Source of the DNA: Massilia antarctica
GTDB taxonomy: Bacteria > Pseudomonadota > Gammaproteobacteria > Burkholderiales > Burkholderiaceae_D
DNA length: 64,000 nt
Assembly (NCBI RefSeq): GCF_015689335.1
Contig: NZ_CP065053.1
Span: 4,898,001-4,962,000, forward strand
Reading direction: 5' to 3'
Under the pieces are notes generated by a model. The model saw only the letters and a program-made list of their open reading frames with translations, searched no databases and had not been told where the DNA came from. A program made the position numbers and the translations under genes. Of the stretch, positions 17,537 to 26,046 are shown in pieces; position 1 is the stretch's first letter; every line of letters begins with the position of its first letter.

Positions 17537-17839
17537 ATGTCTGCGACTGACTTAGATTACATGCTCAACATGGCGATGCTTATCGGAGTAATACTCCTGT
17601 TGTCGCGGGTTGGTGCGCTAACGGAGCGGCTGAAAAAAATCGAAACGCTTTTGTTGACGCTTCCGGTGGATAAAACAGCACTGGACTTGTCGCCGGAAGT
17701 AAAACAATTGATTGCGGAGGGCCACAAGAATAAGGCCATGGCTTTGCATCGGAAACAGACCGAGTCTTCTGGACGCAGTGCGCAAACGGCGGTCGAGGAC
17801 TATATCGCCCGGGAAGCAATCTCCACGAGCAAAGTTTGA
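17537..17839 (+). CDS. Small membrane protein with L7/L12-C-terminal-like tail (immunity candidate)
   Basis: 100 residues; start fixed by GAGGAGG 6 bases upstream of ATG 17537. One membrane helix (about 9-24), a short charged coiled coil (GALTERLKKIETLLL), a linker, then VKQLIAEGHKNKAMALHRKQ with a trailing A..VEDYI. This resembles the ribosomal L7/L12 C-terminal-like domain found in many small bacterial membrane proteins (pattern V..LI..G.K..AI...R). Lying directly behind a bacteriocin-like peptide gene, it may be an immunity or accessory protein. That role is only positional inference. Confidence 0.6.
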   Translation: MSATDLDYMLNMAMLIGVILLLSRVGALTERLKKIETLLLTLPVDKTALDLSPEVKQLIAEGHKNKAMALHRKQTESSGRSAQTAVEDYIAREAISTSKV

Positions 17840-17867
17840 CCGCCGCCGATGCCTGAGCTGTTTTGCA

Positions 17868-17902
17868 CCGGTCTCACCGCCTATCATCGACGGTGAGACC
17901 GG
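17868..17902. terminator. Perfect 12-bp hairpin between convergent genes
   Basis: CCGGTCTCACCG (17868-17879) pairs fully with CGGTGAGACCGG (17891-17902), 11-base loop. It sits between the stops of the small membrane protein (plus) and the protease gene (minus) and can serve both strands. No T-run. A decayed copy is at 16440-16471. Confidence 0.65.
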
Positions 17903-17932
17903 GAACCCATCAGCGTTGCCGGACGCTGCCGA

Positions 17933-20053
17933 TCATGGCCGCCAAACCGGCCGCGCCTTGGTGTTGATGTCGGTGGCCGATCCCACGTCGGAGGTGGCGT
18001 CGACGAAGCCTGAGCGGTTGCCCGAGCCCAGATTGAGGCCCGTTCCGCGGTACTCCACATCCCCGTACAAGTTCAAGCTGCCCGATGCGGCCTGGGCGCG
18101 TTCGAAGAACCCGAGCGGATAGAAGGTGGTGCGTACCTGGGCCGCACCGCCGACGATGAAGGCATTGTCGCCGTTGTTGCCCCGCTCCCCGATGATGCTC
18201 AAGCCGCCCACCGTGCCGCCCGATACCGTGCCGTTGGCGACGATGGCCTGGTCTTCGATCCGCGCATTGCCCGTCACCGAGTTACCGGCAAGGACCGTGG
18301 CATACGGACCGACGTAGACGCTCGCCGGGGTAGTGGACGGCGCGCAGCCGCCGCCGTTGGCGTGACGCGCGGTACCCGATGGGCAGGTGTCGCGCTGGCC
18401 GTTCTGGAAACCCTGCGGCCATGCGTTGGCCAGTTCAATCATATATGGGTAGCGCCAGATGCTGCCGTATTCCTGTTCCGCGACGATGGTCTTGAACACG
18501 GCCGGCGTCGCCGTCACCACCAGGAACAGCGGTTCGCCCGGATTGACTTTGTAAGTCAGGTTCGCGTTCAGGCCCTTTTGCAAGGCGCTGTAGCGCGGTG
18601 CGGTGAACTGCCCATTGGTGGCCACCAGACCCCAGCGGAAATCGGCGTCGGAGCCGGGCTGGTTCACGCCGCGGAACTTGACGCTGACGGTGGTGGCGCC
18701 GCTGGCCGGGTACAGGCGCACGACGTTGTAGCCGAAGCGCTGGGGTGCGCCATAGTTCGGCGAGACGAAGCGGCGGTTGCCGGCCCAGTCGGTGTCGAGC
18801 GCTTCGAGCGGCATCAGGCGGTGCATGCGCTCGGACTTGTCGGTCTGGGCGATATTGCCATAGGCGTTGCGGAAGGCATCGGGCGTGGACTTGTAGTCCC
18901 ACGTCACATTGTGCATCGCCCAATCGCCGAAGAAGTCATTGAGCTGGGAGATGTTCCATCCGCGCGACTTCTGGATATTCGTGAACGGGTCAGGACCCGG
19001 CGTGGTGTAGATCTGGTTGGCCGCGGCCGGGCACTGCTTATCTTTCAGGAACTCCATGAACTGCCAGTTGCAGTAGCGGTCGCGGGTCGATCCGAGGTAC
19101 AGGTGCGGCGCGTTCGACAGCATCTCGGAACAGTGGGCCTCGTTCTTGTATTCCGGGAGCTGGTGCGGCGTGTAGTTCGCGTGGCTCTCGGCGATCCAGC
19201 CGCAGGTATTCGAGTCGGGGCAACCAAGGCCGCCGTTGTAGGCCATCCAGAATTGCCAGGCGTGGGTGAATTCATGGGTCAGGCCCCAGTGATCCTTCAA
19301 GGCCCCAGGGCCGATCCACATGCCGACCCGGTCGCGCGCCCATCCGCCGGCGGTCAGGCCATCGGTCGAGTGGATGTGGATCGAGGGCTTGATCTTGTTG
19401 GCCGTGTTGTAGAACGGCTCGGGCATGAACAGATTGCTGTTGAAGAGGTTCTGCCACACGGTGTTTTCGAGCGTGCTCACCGCCAGATTGAGGTCGGCGT
19501 CGGAAACCGCTTCGTCGGAATAGAAAGCGAAGTGCGGCGATTCCTTGACCAGCCGGTAGTTGGGACGGTCAGGGGAAGGGCCGCCCGCCGACCAGTTGCC
19601 TAGCGTGGTGGGCGGCTTGGTGGTGTCGCAGCCCGTGGCCCACACGGTTGTGGTGGTGCCGGCATCGACCACCGGTGTTGGCGTGGGAGTGGGTGTCGGG
19701 GTTGGCGTCGGGGTTGGTGTTGGCGTCGGCGTCGGAGTCGGAGTCGGAGTCGGCGTCGGCGTCGGAGTCGGTGTTACCGGACCAATCGCGCAATACTTCT
19801 TCTTGCCAGGGACCGGATCGCCAAAGGTCGTGTTGTTGCACGCCACGTTGCCGGATAGACTCTTGGTAACCCACTTGTTGCTAACGCCGTAAGAAACGGA
19901 GCGCTTGCTGGTGCCGACCGCACAGGTTTCCCGTTCGGATGCGCATTTCGTATAGCCGCTGGGCCAGTCCGCGGCAAAAGCCGGCGCCGCGGCGCTGCAG
20001 GCGACCAGGGCGGTTGCGCTGGCGATCAAGGTCTTGCGAATGATATTTGTCAT
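17933..20053 (-). CDS. Secreted DUF6055-type zinc metalloprotease-like protein with binding module and PT linker
   Basis: 706 residues. Signal peptide (1-27, cut after AFA), a cysteine-containing module (WPSGYTKC... CNNTTFGDPV...) of a kind attached to secreted enzymes, a Pro-Thr repeat linker of about 17 PT units, then a domain with the zinc motif HEFTH (His260, Glu261, His264). After it come a beta-rich part and a C-terminal hexapeptide-like repeat stretch (TVLAGNSVTGNARIEDQAIV). It would act outside the cell on an unknown substrate. GAGGGAGAC precedes the ATG. A broken partial copy lies 1 kb downstream. Confidence 0.82.
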   Translation of the reverse strand: MTNIIRKTLIASATALVACSAAAPAFAADWPSGYTKCASERETCAVGTSKRSVSYGVSNKWVTKSLSGNVACNNTTFGDPVPGKKKYCAIGPVTPTPTPTPTPTPTPTPTPTPTPTPTPTPTPTPTPVVDAGTTTTVWATGCDTTKPPTTLGNWSAGGPSPDRPNYRLVKESPHFAFYSDEAVSDADLNLAVSTLENTVWQNLFNSNLFMPEPFYNTANKIKPSIHIHSTDGLTAGGWARDRVGMWIGPGALKDHWGLTHEFTHAWQFWMAYNGGLGCPDSNTCGWIAESHANYTPHQLPEYKNEAHCSEMLSNAPHLYLGSTRDRYCNWQFMEFLKDKQCPAAANQIYTTPGPDPFTNIQKSRGWNISQLNDFFGDWAMHNVTWDYKSTPDAFRNAYGNIAQTDKSERMHRLMPLEALDTDWAGNRRFVSPNYGAPQRFGYNVVRLYPASGATTVSVKFRGVNQPGSDADFRWGLVATNGQFTAPRYSALQKGLNANLTYKVNPGEPLFLVVTATPAVFKTIVAEQEYGSIWRYPYMIELANAWPQGFQNGQRDTCPSGTARHANGGGCAPSTTPASVYVGPYATVLAGNSVTGNARIEDQAIVANGTVSGGTVGGLSIIGERGNNGDNAFIVGGAAQVRTTFYPLGFFERAQAASGSLNLYGDVEYRGTGLNLGSGNRSGFVDATSDVGSATDINTKARPVWRP
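19673..19776. repeat. GGNGTC hexanucleotide repeat encoding the PT linker
   Basis: About 17 tandem degenerate hexamers on the plus strand (GGTGTT, GGCGTC, GGAGTC), read on the minus strand as Pro-Thr pairs. Such tracts can change length by slippage in steps of two residues without a frameshift. Confidence 0.85.
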
Positions 20054-20266
20054 GTCTCCCTCTATAGTTGTTAAAATATAAATGGTATGTTATCAGATGA
20101 CTTGCAATATGCGTAAGTTCATATCGATGCAGCGCGAAATTTTTTTGTCGAATGCACATTTATCGCGCGCGCAAGGGTGATCGGGTCGGCGGCATCGACG
20201 GGCGGAGTGCGCGACGTGCTAAAAGTGGCCGTATCGACCACATCCTGTGCTAGAATCTCGCCCGCT

Positions 20267-20353
20267 GCCCGGATGGTGAAACTGGTAGACACCCGAGACT
20301 TAAAATCTCGTGCTCGTAAGGGCGTGCCGGTTCGATTCCGGCTCCGGGCACCA
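20267..20353 (+). tRNA. tRNA-Leu (anticodon UAA)
   Basis: 87 bases. Acceptor stem GCCCGGA (20267-20273) pairs with TCCGGGC (20343-20349); discriminator A 20350 and CCA encoded at 20351-20353. Anticodon stem CGAGA/TCTCG encloses CTTAAAA, so the anticodon is TAA. A long variable arm and GGTTCGATTCC T-arm are present, as expected for leucine tRNA. Confidence 0.96.
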
Positions 20354-20357
20354 GCAA

Positions 20358-20396
20358 TGGCGGGGTTTTGGAGGTTTCAAAGCCCCGCCACCTTTT
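20358..20396 (+). terminator. Terminator after tRNA-Leu
   Basis: TGGCGGGG (20358-20365) pairs with CCCCGCCA (20383-20390), with further TTTTG/CAAAG pairing inside, followed by CCTTTT. It starts 4 bases after the tRNA CCA end. Confidence 0.75.
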
Positions 20397-20907
20397 CCGC
20401 AAAAGCGTGCTTCTTCCGCAAAAATCCCTCTCTCTGGCGTGGCCGGTCTGCCGTTGCCGCGCAGCGCGCCATGTGCCGCGTTGCCTCGCGATGTAAGCGT
20501 CCGCCCAGCGCTTGGCGAAAAAACAACAATAAGCGTCGGCTGCCATGCCCACATGAGCGCGCCTCGACAAGCTGCGGCATATCACCAGCCCTATCCCGAT
20601 GCGGGCGCCTGCTTTGTAAGGCCGTTGGTCTGTCACGACAGCACGATTCGAACGGAGGCCGTCCCCAGAAGACTGTCCAGTATATTCGGCGCTGGCTCAC
20701 TCTGGATTGTTGGCAACAGGTATGACGTCTATTCACTAAATTGTCAGCGCTACGCCAGTTAGAGGCGCCTGACACGAGCCTCCCGAGTGGCCTGGACACG
20801 GGCAATCCGTAGCGATCCGCTCCGCATTCCCCTCGTCCACGGTATGGTGTAGCATTCGTGGCGGCGCGCCGCAGCCCGGCGCGCCGCAGCACTTACAAGG
20901 ACACGAA
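20397..20907 (+). other. Intergenic stretch between tRNA-Leu and the ParB-like gene
   Basis: About 510 bases. Only short frames without initiation signals or recognisable proteins occur. I looked for a repeat of the tRNA 3' end (an integration site) and found none. The ParB-like gene's ribosome site AAGGA ends it. Confidence 0.5.
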
Positions 20908-21705
20908 TTGAACATCACTATCAACGAGGAACTGCGTTCCTTCATCGACCCGCTCACCGCCAACGAATACGCCGCGCTCGAACGCAGCCTGCTGGCCGAG
21001 GGCTGCCGCGACGCCCTGGTGTTATGGAACGATGTGCTGATCGACGGCCACAATCGCTATGAAATCTGCCAGAAGCACAAAATCGAATTCAAGACGGTGC
21101 AGAACGCGACCTTCGCCGCGCTCGACGACGTGATGCTGTGGATGATCGATAACCACCTGGCGCGCCGCAGCGTGTCGGACTACCAGCGCGGCGTGCTTGC
21201 GCTGCGCAAGAAGGATATCGTCGCCGCCCGCGTGGCGCAGCGCGCCGCCGAACCGGAACCGAAAGCAGCCGCGCAGGACGCGCCGGATGCGCCCAAGGTA
21301 CCCGAGTCGCCGCCGTGGAATACCCGCGAAGACGTGGCCAAGGCCGCGCGCGTGTCGAGCAATACCATCAGCCAGATCGAACGTATCCAGAAGGCGGCCA
21401 CGCCGCAGCTGGTCGAAGCGGTGCGCTCGGGGACGATCTCGATCAACGCCGCCGCCAACGTGGCGTCGCTGCCCGAATCGGTGCAGATCGCGGCCGTCGC
21501 CGGCGGACGCAAGGAACTGCAGCAGGCCGCGCGCCAGGTGCGCGAGCAGAAGGCCTCCAACCGTCCGCCGAAAGAGGCGCCGGCCGACGCGGAAACCGAA
21601 CTGCGCGCCCAGGTGGCCGCCCTGCGTGGCAAGGTCGACGCCCTGAGCGCCGAGAACCAGGTCCTCAGGAAGCGGCTCGCGGCGCTGGGCGACAGCGGCG
21701 CGTAG
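20908..21705 (+). CDS. ParB/Srx-fold DNA-binding-like protein with HTH and coiled coil
   Basis: 265 residues. The N-terminal part (about 1-85) has the ParB-N/sulfiredoxin fold pattern, with LVLWNDVLIDGHNRYEICQK matching the box in which ParB-like proteins bind nucleotide. A middle HTH-like region (TREDVAKAARVSSNTISQIE, about 140-160) and a C-terminal leucine-zipper-like coiled coil (about 232-258) follow. Start is TTG at 20908: AAGGA lies 7 bases upstream and no ATG fits. It is not next to ParA, so a chromosome-partition role is unlikely; such stand-alone proteins occur on mobile elements and chromosomes. Function unknown. Confidence 0.7.
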   Translation: MNITINEELRSFIDPLTANEYAALERSLLAEGCRDALVLWNDVLIDGHNRYEICQKHKIEFKTVQNATFAALDDVMLWMIDNHLARRSVSDYQRGVLALRKKDIVAARVAQRAAEPEPKAAAQDAPDAPKVPESPPWNTREDVAKAARVSSNTISQIERIQKAATPQLVEAVRSGTISINAAANVASLPESVQIAAVAGGRKELQQAARQVREQKASNRPPKEAPADAETELRAQVAALRGKVDALSAENQVLRKRLAALGDSGA

Positions 21706-21754
21706 CAACGCCGGCGGCCACCCCGCATTACCCATATCGCCAGGAGATCCATCG

Positions 21755-23959
21755 ATGTTTCGTCCCATTCTTGTTTCGACCTTGCTGGGCTGCGTCACCC
21801 TCGGCGCCACCTTGCCCGCCTGCGCCGCACCCGAGACCCGCCCTGGCGAATCCGCGCAACTGGCGCGCTGGAATAAGACCGCCCGGCGCGTGACCATCAT
21901 GCGCGACAAGTGGGGGATTCCCCACGTCTTCGGCAAGACCGATGCCGATGCCGTTTTCGGCCTGTTGTACGCGCAGGCGGAGGACGATTTCAGCCGGGTC
22001 GAACTCAATTACATCAACGCGCTGGGGCGGCTGGCGGAAGTCGAAGGCGAGGCCGAAATCTGGCGCGACCTGCGCATGAAGATGTACATCACGCCGGAGG
22101 ACATGAAGGCCAAATACGCGGCCAGCCCGGCGTGGCTCAGGAAACTGATGGTCGCCTTTGCCAATGGCCTGAATTTTTACCTGCACACCCATCCCGAGGT
22201 CAAGCCGCGCCTGATCACGCATTTCGAGCCGTGGATGGCGCTCGCGTTCAGCGAAGGCAGCATCGGCGGCGACATCGAATCGATCAACCTAAAGGACCTG
22301 GAACAGTTCTACGGCAAGAAGAGCGCGCTGGCGCTGGCCGATGAGTCCAATGCGGCCGACAAGGAGCCGCGCGGCTCGAACGGTTTTGCCATCGCGCCGA
22401 AACTGAGCGAATCCGGACACGCGCTCCTGCTGATCAACCCCCACACCTCGTTCTATTTCCGGCCCGAAGTGCATGTGGTCAGCGACGAGGGCCTGAACGC
22501 GTACGGCGCCGTGACCTGGGGCCAGTTCTTCGTCTACCAGGGCTTCAACGACAAGGCGGGCTGGATGCACACCTCGGGCGGCGGCGATGTGATCGACGAG
22601 TATCTCGAAACGGTGACCGAAAAAGACGGAAAGTACGTCTACCGATACGGCAGCGGCGAGCGCGCGCTGCGCGAAGTGAAGGTAACGCTACCTTACAAGA
22701 CCGCCGGCGGCATGGCCAGCAAGACCGTGACCACCTATTTCAGCCACCATGGCCCCGTGGTGCGCGAGGAGGGCGGCAAATGGGTGTCGGTCAGGCTCAT
22801 GGAGGAACCGCTCAAGGCCTTGACGCAGTCGTACACGCGCACCAAGGCCCGCAATTACAAGCAGTTCCGCGCGTCGATGGAACTGCGCACCAACTCGTCG
22901 AACAATACCGTGTACGCGGACGGCGACGGCAACATCGCCTACTTCCACGGGAATTTCGTGCCCCGGCGCGACACCGCCTTCGACTGGAACAAGCCGGTCG
23001 ACGGCAGCAACCCGGCCACCGAATGGCAAGGTTTGCACGCCATCGACGACACCATCACGCTGTTCAATCCCTCTGGCGGCTGGATCCAGAACACCAACAA
23101 CTGGCCCTTCGCCGCCTCGGGCGCGAGCAGCCCGCGCCAGCAGGACTATCCCCGGTATATGTGGTCGCTGCCGGAAAATGCGCGCGGCCTGCATGCCGTG
23201 GCCGTGCTGGAGAACCGCAAGGATTTCACCCTCGACAGCCTGATCGCTGCCGCCTACGACAGCCACCTGACCGCTTTCGATCCGCTGATCGCCTCACTGT
23301 CGGCGGCGTATGACCAACTGGGGGAAGGGGACGCCCTCAAGGCGCAGCTGGCGCCACAGATGGCGGCCCTGCGCGGGTGGGACCGGCGCTACGGCGTGGC
23401 GTCGGTGCCAACCTCGCTGGCGATTTACTGGGGTCAGGACATGCTCGAGAAGGCGTCGGGCGCTGCCAAGGCCAAGGGCGTGCCGACGCCCGACTATATC
23501 CGCGACAGCCTCGCGCCGGCGGAGCGCCTGCAGGCGCTGGCGCGCGCCACGGCGAAGCTGGAAGCCGATTTCGGCACTTGGCAAATGCCCTGGGGCGAGA
23601 TCAACCGCTTCCAGCGCATCAGCGGCGACGTCAGGCAGCAATACGACGACGCCAAACCGAGTTATCCGGTGGCGTTCGCGTCCGCCACGTGGGGCTCGCT
23701 GGCCGCCTTCGGCATGGTGGCGCCGCAAAAGACCAAACGCATTTACGGCGACCGTGGCAACAGCTTCGTGGCGGCCGTGGAGTTCGGGCCACGCGTGCGC
23801 GCCAGGAGCATTCTGGCGGGCGGCAACAGCAGCAATCCGGCCTCGCCGCATTTCAGCGACCAGGCCGAGATGTACAGCAAGGGACAGTTCAAGGATGTGC
23901 TGTTCTACAAGGCGGATATCGAGAAGCAGCTCGAACGCAAATACCATCCCGGCCAGTAG
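21755..23959 (+). CDS. Ntn-hydrolase acylase (penicillin/acyl-homoserine-lactone acylase family)
   Basis: 734 residues. Signal peptide (1-24). The alpha part holds MRDKWGIPHVFG and LLYAQAEDDF, typical of the family. Autocleavage would expose Ser208 in EPRGSNGFAIAP as N-terminal nucleophile of the beta chain. NPHTSFYFRPEVH and the Asn of the oxyanion and support region (TNSSNNTVYADGDGNIAYFHGN) follow in order. It is periplasmic or secreted and hydrolyses an amide bond. AHL acylases such as PvdQ and HacA belong here, but so do beta-lactam and other acylases, so substrate is open. AGGAG precedes the ATG. Confidence 0.87.
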   Translation: MFRPILVSTLLGCVTLGATLPACAAPETRPGESAQLARWNKTARRVTIMRDKWGIPHVFGKTDADAVFGLLYAQAEDDFSRVELNYINALGRLAEVEGEAEIWRDLRMKMYITPEDMKAKYAASPAWLRKLMVAFANGLNFYLHTHPEVKPRLITHFEPWMALAFSEGSIGGDIESINLKDLEQFYGKKSALALADESNAADKEPRGSNGFAIAPKLSESGHALLLINPHTSFYFRPEVHVVSDEGLNAYGAVTWGQFFVYQGFNDKAGWMHTSGGGDVIDEYLETVTEKDGKYVYRYGSGERALREVKVTLPYKTAGGMASKTVTTYFSHHGPVVREEGGKWVSVRLMEEPLKALTQSYTRTKARNYKQFRASMELRTNSSNNTVYADGDGNIAYFHGNFVPRRDTAFDWNKPVDGSNPATEWQGLHAIDDTITLFNPSGGWIQNTNNWPFAASGASSPRQQDYPRYMWSLPENARGLHAVAVLENRKDFTLDSLIAAAYDSHLTAFDPLIASLSAAYDQLGEGDALKAQLAPQMAALRGWDRRYGVASVPTSLAIYWGQDMLEKASGAAKAKGVPTPDYIRDSLAPAERLQALARATAKLEADFGTWQMPWGEINRFQRISGDVRQQYDDAKPSYPVAFASATWGSLAAFGMVAPQKTKRIYGDRGNSFVAAVEFGPRVRARSILAGGNSSNPASPHFSDQAEMYSKGQFKDVLFYKADIEKQLERKYHPGQ

Positions 23960-23970
23960 GGGCACCGGTG

Positions 23971-24876
23971 CTAGCGCCGCGCGACTGAGTCGTGCCCGGG
24001 CAGGCGCGCCTTCAAAAAATCCACGAACAGCCGGGTGCGCGCCGACAGCAGGCGAGTATCGGTAATCGCATGCACCGGGATCGGCGCCAGGCTCCATTGC
24101 GGCAGCACCCGGCGCAACTGCCCTGACGCCAGTTCGTCGCGCGCGATCACGCTGTCGAGGATGGCGATGCCGGCTCCCTGGGCCGCCAGCGCGCGGCTCA
24201 ACCCCATGCTGTTCAAGCTGAAGCGCGCTGCGACGGGCACGGTCGTGCTGTCCGCGCCGTTGAAAAGGACCCATCCTTCCTGCTTGATCCCGCCGGCGAC
24301 GCACAATGTGTGATGCGCCAGATCCTCGGGATGGGACAGCGGCGGCGCCTGATCGAGGTAAGCGGGCGACGCGTACAAATGCCGCTCCAGCAGCGCGATC
24401 TGGCGCGCGACCAGGGTCGATGGCGCGGCCGGCGCAGGCCCCATGCGGATCGCCAGGTCGAACGGTTCGGCCAGCAGGTCGACCCGGCGCGCGCCGGCAT
24501 CGAGTTCGAAGTCGATCAGCGGGTAGGCCGCGGCAAATTCGGCCAGCACCGGCGCCAGATAGTCGATGGCAAAGTCCACCGGCATCGAGATGCGCAAGGT
24601 GCCGCTCGGGTGGGCCGCTTCGCCGCGCAGCGCTTCGTGCGCCACGTTGGCTTCTTCCACGATGCCCTGGCAGCGGTTGAAGTAAGCCTCGCCGGCCTCG
24701 GTCAGCTCGACCCGGCGCGTGGAGCGGTGCAGCAGGCGCACGCCGATTTCCTTTTCCAGCGCGGCGATATTGCGCGAGAGCGTGGAACTCGACATGCCCA
24801 GGGTGTCGGCCGCTTTGCGGAAATTTTTGGTCCGCGCGACTTCCACGTAGAGATGCATGTAATTAAGTAGTTGCAC
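23971..24876 (-). CDS. LysR-family regulator of the adjacent reductase genes
   Basis: 301 residues. N-terminal winged HTH (LHLYVEVARTKNFRKAADTL... STLSRNIAALEKEIGVRLLHR), linker helix, then the effector-binding domain (SGTLRISMPVDFAIDYLAP onward). It belongs to the group with ST-LSR-NI and the motif STRRVELTEAG. It is divergent from the old yellow enzyme gene, start to start 102 bp, the usual layout for a LysR protein that controls its neighbour (probably in response to an electrophile such as an enone or quinone). TTGACT at 24914-24919 in the gap could be a -35 box. Confidence 0.87.
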   Translation of the reverse strand: MQLLNYMHLYVEVARTKNFRKAADTLGMSSSTLSRNIAALEKEIGVRLLHRSTRRVELTEAGEAYFNRCQGIVEEANVAHEALRGEAAHPSGTLRISMPVDFAIDYLAPVLAEFAAAYPLIDFELDAGARRVDLLAEPFDLAIRMGPAPAAPSTLVARQIALLERHLYASPAYLDQAPPLSHPEDLAHHTLCVAGGIKQEGWVLFNGADSTTVPVAARFSLNSMGLSRALAAQGAGIAILDSVIARDELASGQLRRVLPQWSLAPIPVHAITDTRLLSARTRLFVDFLKARLPGHDSVARR

Positions 24877-24978
24877 GTCGATTGCTCCATTTATGCATCA
24901 GTGAATTCCATTCTTGACTATTTCTCGTATTGTCGCAGCAATGTACCATGGCTTTTCACTCAGTCAGAAGGGAATCAG

Positions 24979-26046
24979 ATGAATACCTTATTCACCCCGC
25001 TCGATCTCGGAAGTCTCACCTTGCCTAACCGCGTCGTCATGGCGCCCATGACCCGTTCGCGCGCCGACGGCGACAGTGGCGTGCCGTCCGCGGCAACCAT
25101 CACCTATTACGAACAGCGCGCCGGTGCTGGCCTGTTGATCACCGAAGGTACCTGGCCCGCCCCGATGGGCAAGGGCTACGTGCGCACGCCAGGCATCCAT
25201 ACCGAAGAACAGATCGCCGCGTGGAAGAAGGTCACCGATGCAGTGCACCGCAAGGGTGGGCGGATCTTCATGCAGCTGATGCATTGTGGGCGCATCTCGC
25301 ATCCGACCCTGCTGCCTGACGGCGCCGCGCCCGTTGCGCCATCGGCGATCAAGGCGGCCGGCACGGTCTATACCGATGCCGGACCGCTGGAACTGGCGCA
25401 GCCGCGCGCACTGACAACCAGCGAGGTGGGGCAGGTGGTCGACGAGTACCGCGCCGCGACCCGCAACGCGCTTGCCGCCGGCTTCGACGGGGTCGAGCTG
25501 CATGCGGCATCGGGCTATTTGCCGGAGCAGTTCCTGTCTTCCTCGACCAACGAGCGCACCGACCAATATGGCGGTTCGATTGAAAACCGGGCGCGCTTCA
25601 TTCTCGAGGTGTTGGCTGCGATGGTTGGTGAAGCCGGCGGTGAGCGGGTCGGCATCAAGATATCGCCGGAGATGGGCTTTAACGACATCAGCGACGCCAC
25701 GCCGCAGCAGACCTACCGTTATCTGGTGCAGCAACTGGCCCCGTTGAACCTGGCCTACCTGCACGTGGCGCTGTTCAAGACGTCGTTCGACTACCACGCG
25801 GCGCTGCGGCCCCTGTTCGCCGGCGCGTATCTGCAGGGTGGCGGATTGACGAAACCGGCCGCGCAAGCCGTCATCGGCGGGCAAGGTGCCGACGCCGCGG
25901 TGTTCGGCGGCCTGTATCTGGCCAATCCCGATCTGGTGCAGCGCTTCCGCGTCGATGCGCCGCTCAACACCCCGGACCAGTCGACCTTTTATTCGCCCGG
26001 CCCGGCCGGCTACACCGATTACCCGACCTTGGGAGAAGCAGCATGA
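24979..26046 (+). CDS. Old yellow enzyme family alkene reductase (NemA-like)
   Basis: 355 residues, the usual size. FMN TIM barrel: LPNRVVMAPMTRSRA, QLMHCGRISHP, GFDGVELHAASGYL, STNERTDQYGGSIENRARF. His175 and Tyr180 of the substrate-binding and proton-donor set are there, but the position that is Asn or His in most members is Ser178. Start is the ATG after AAGGGAA; the frame's 36 upstream codons lie in the regulatory gap. It reduces activated C=C bonds, nitro compounds or nitrate esters with NAD(P)H. Its stop overlaps the next gene's start (ATGA), so the two are translationally coupled. Confidence 0.9.
   Translation: MNTLFTPLDLGSLTLPNRVVMAPMTRSRADGDSGVPSAATITYYEQRAGAGLLITEGTWPAPMGKGYVRTPGIHTEEQIAAWKKVTDAVHRKGGRIFMQLMHCGRISHPTLLPDGAAPVAPSAIKAAGTVYTDAGPLELAQPRALTTSEVGQVVDEYRAATRNALAAGFDGVELHAASGYLPEQFLSSSTNERTDQYGGSIENRARFILEVLAAMVGEAGGERVGIKISPEMGFNDISDATPQQTYRYLVQQLAPLNLAYLHVALFKTSFDYHAALRPLFAGAYLQGGGLTKPAAQAVIGGQGADAAVFGGLYLANPDLVQRFRVDAPLNTPDQSTFYSPGPAGYTDYPTLGEAA

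Noticed and set aside
19673..19776. CRISPR-like or satellite array
   Set aside because: It is a hexamer repeat inside a coding frame that encodes the Pro-Thr linker, with no spacers.
20397..20907. Integration site or genomic island border at tRNA-Leu
   Set aside because: No copy of the tRNA 3' end, no integrase gene and no composition break downstream were found.
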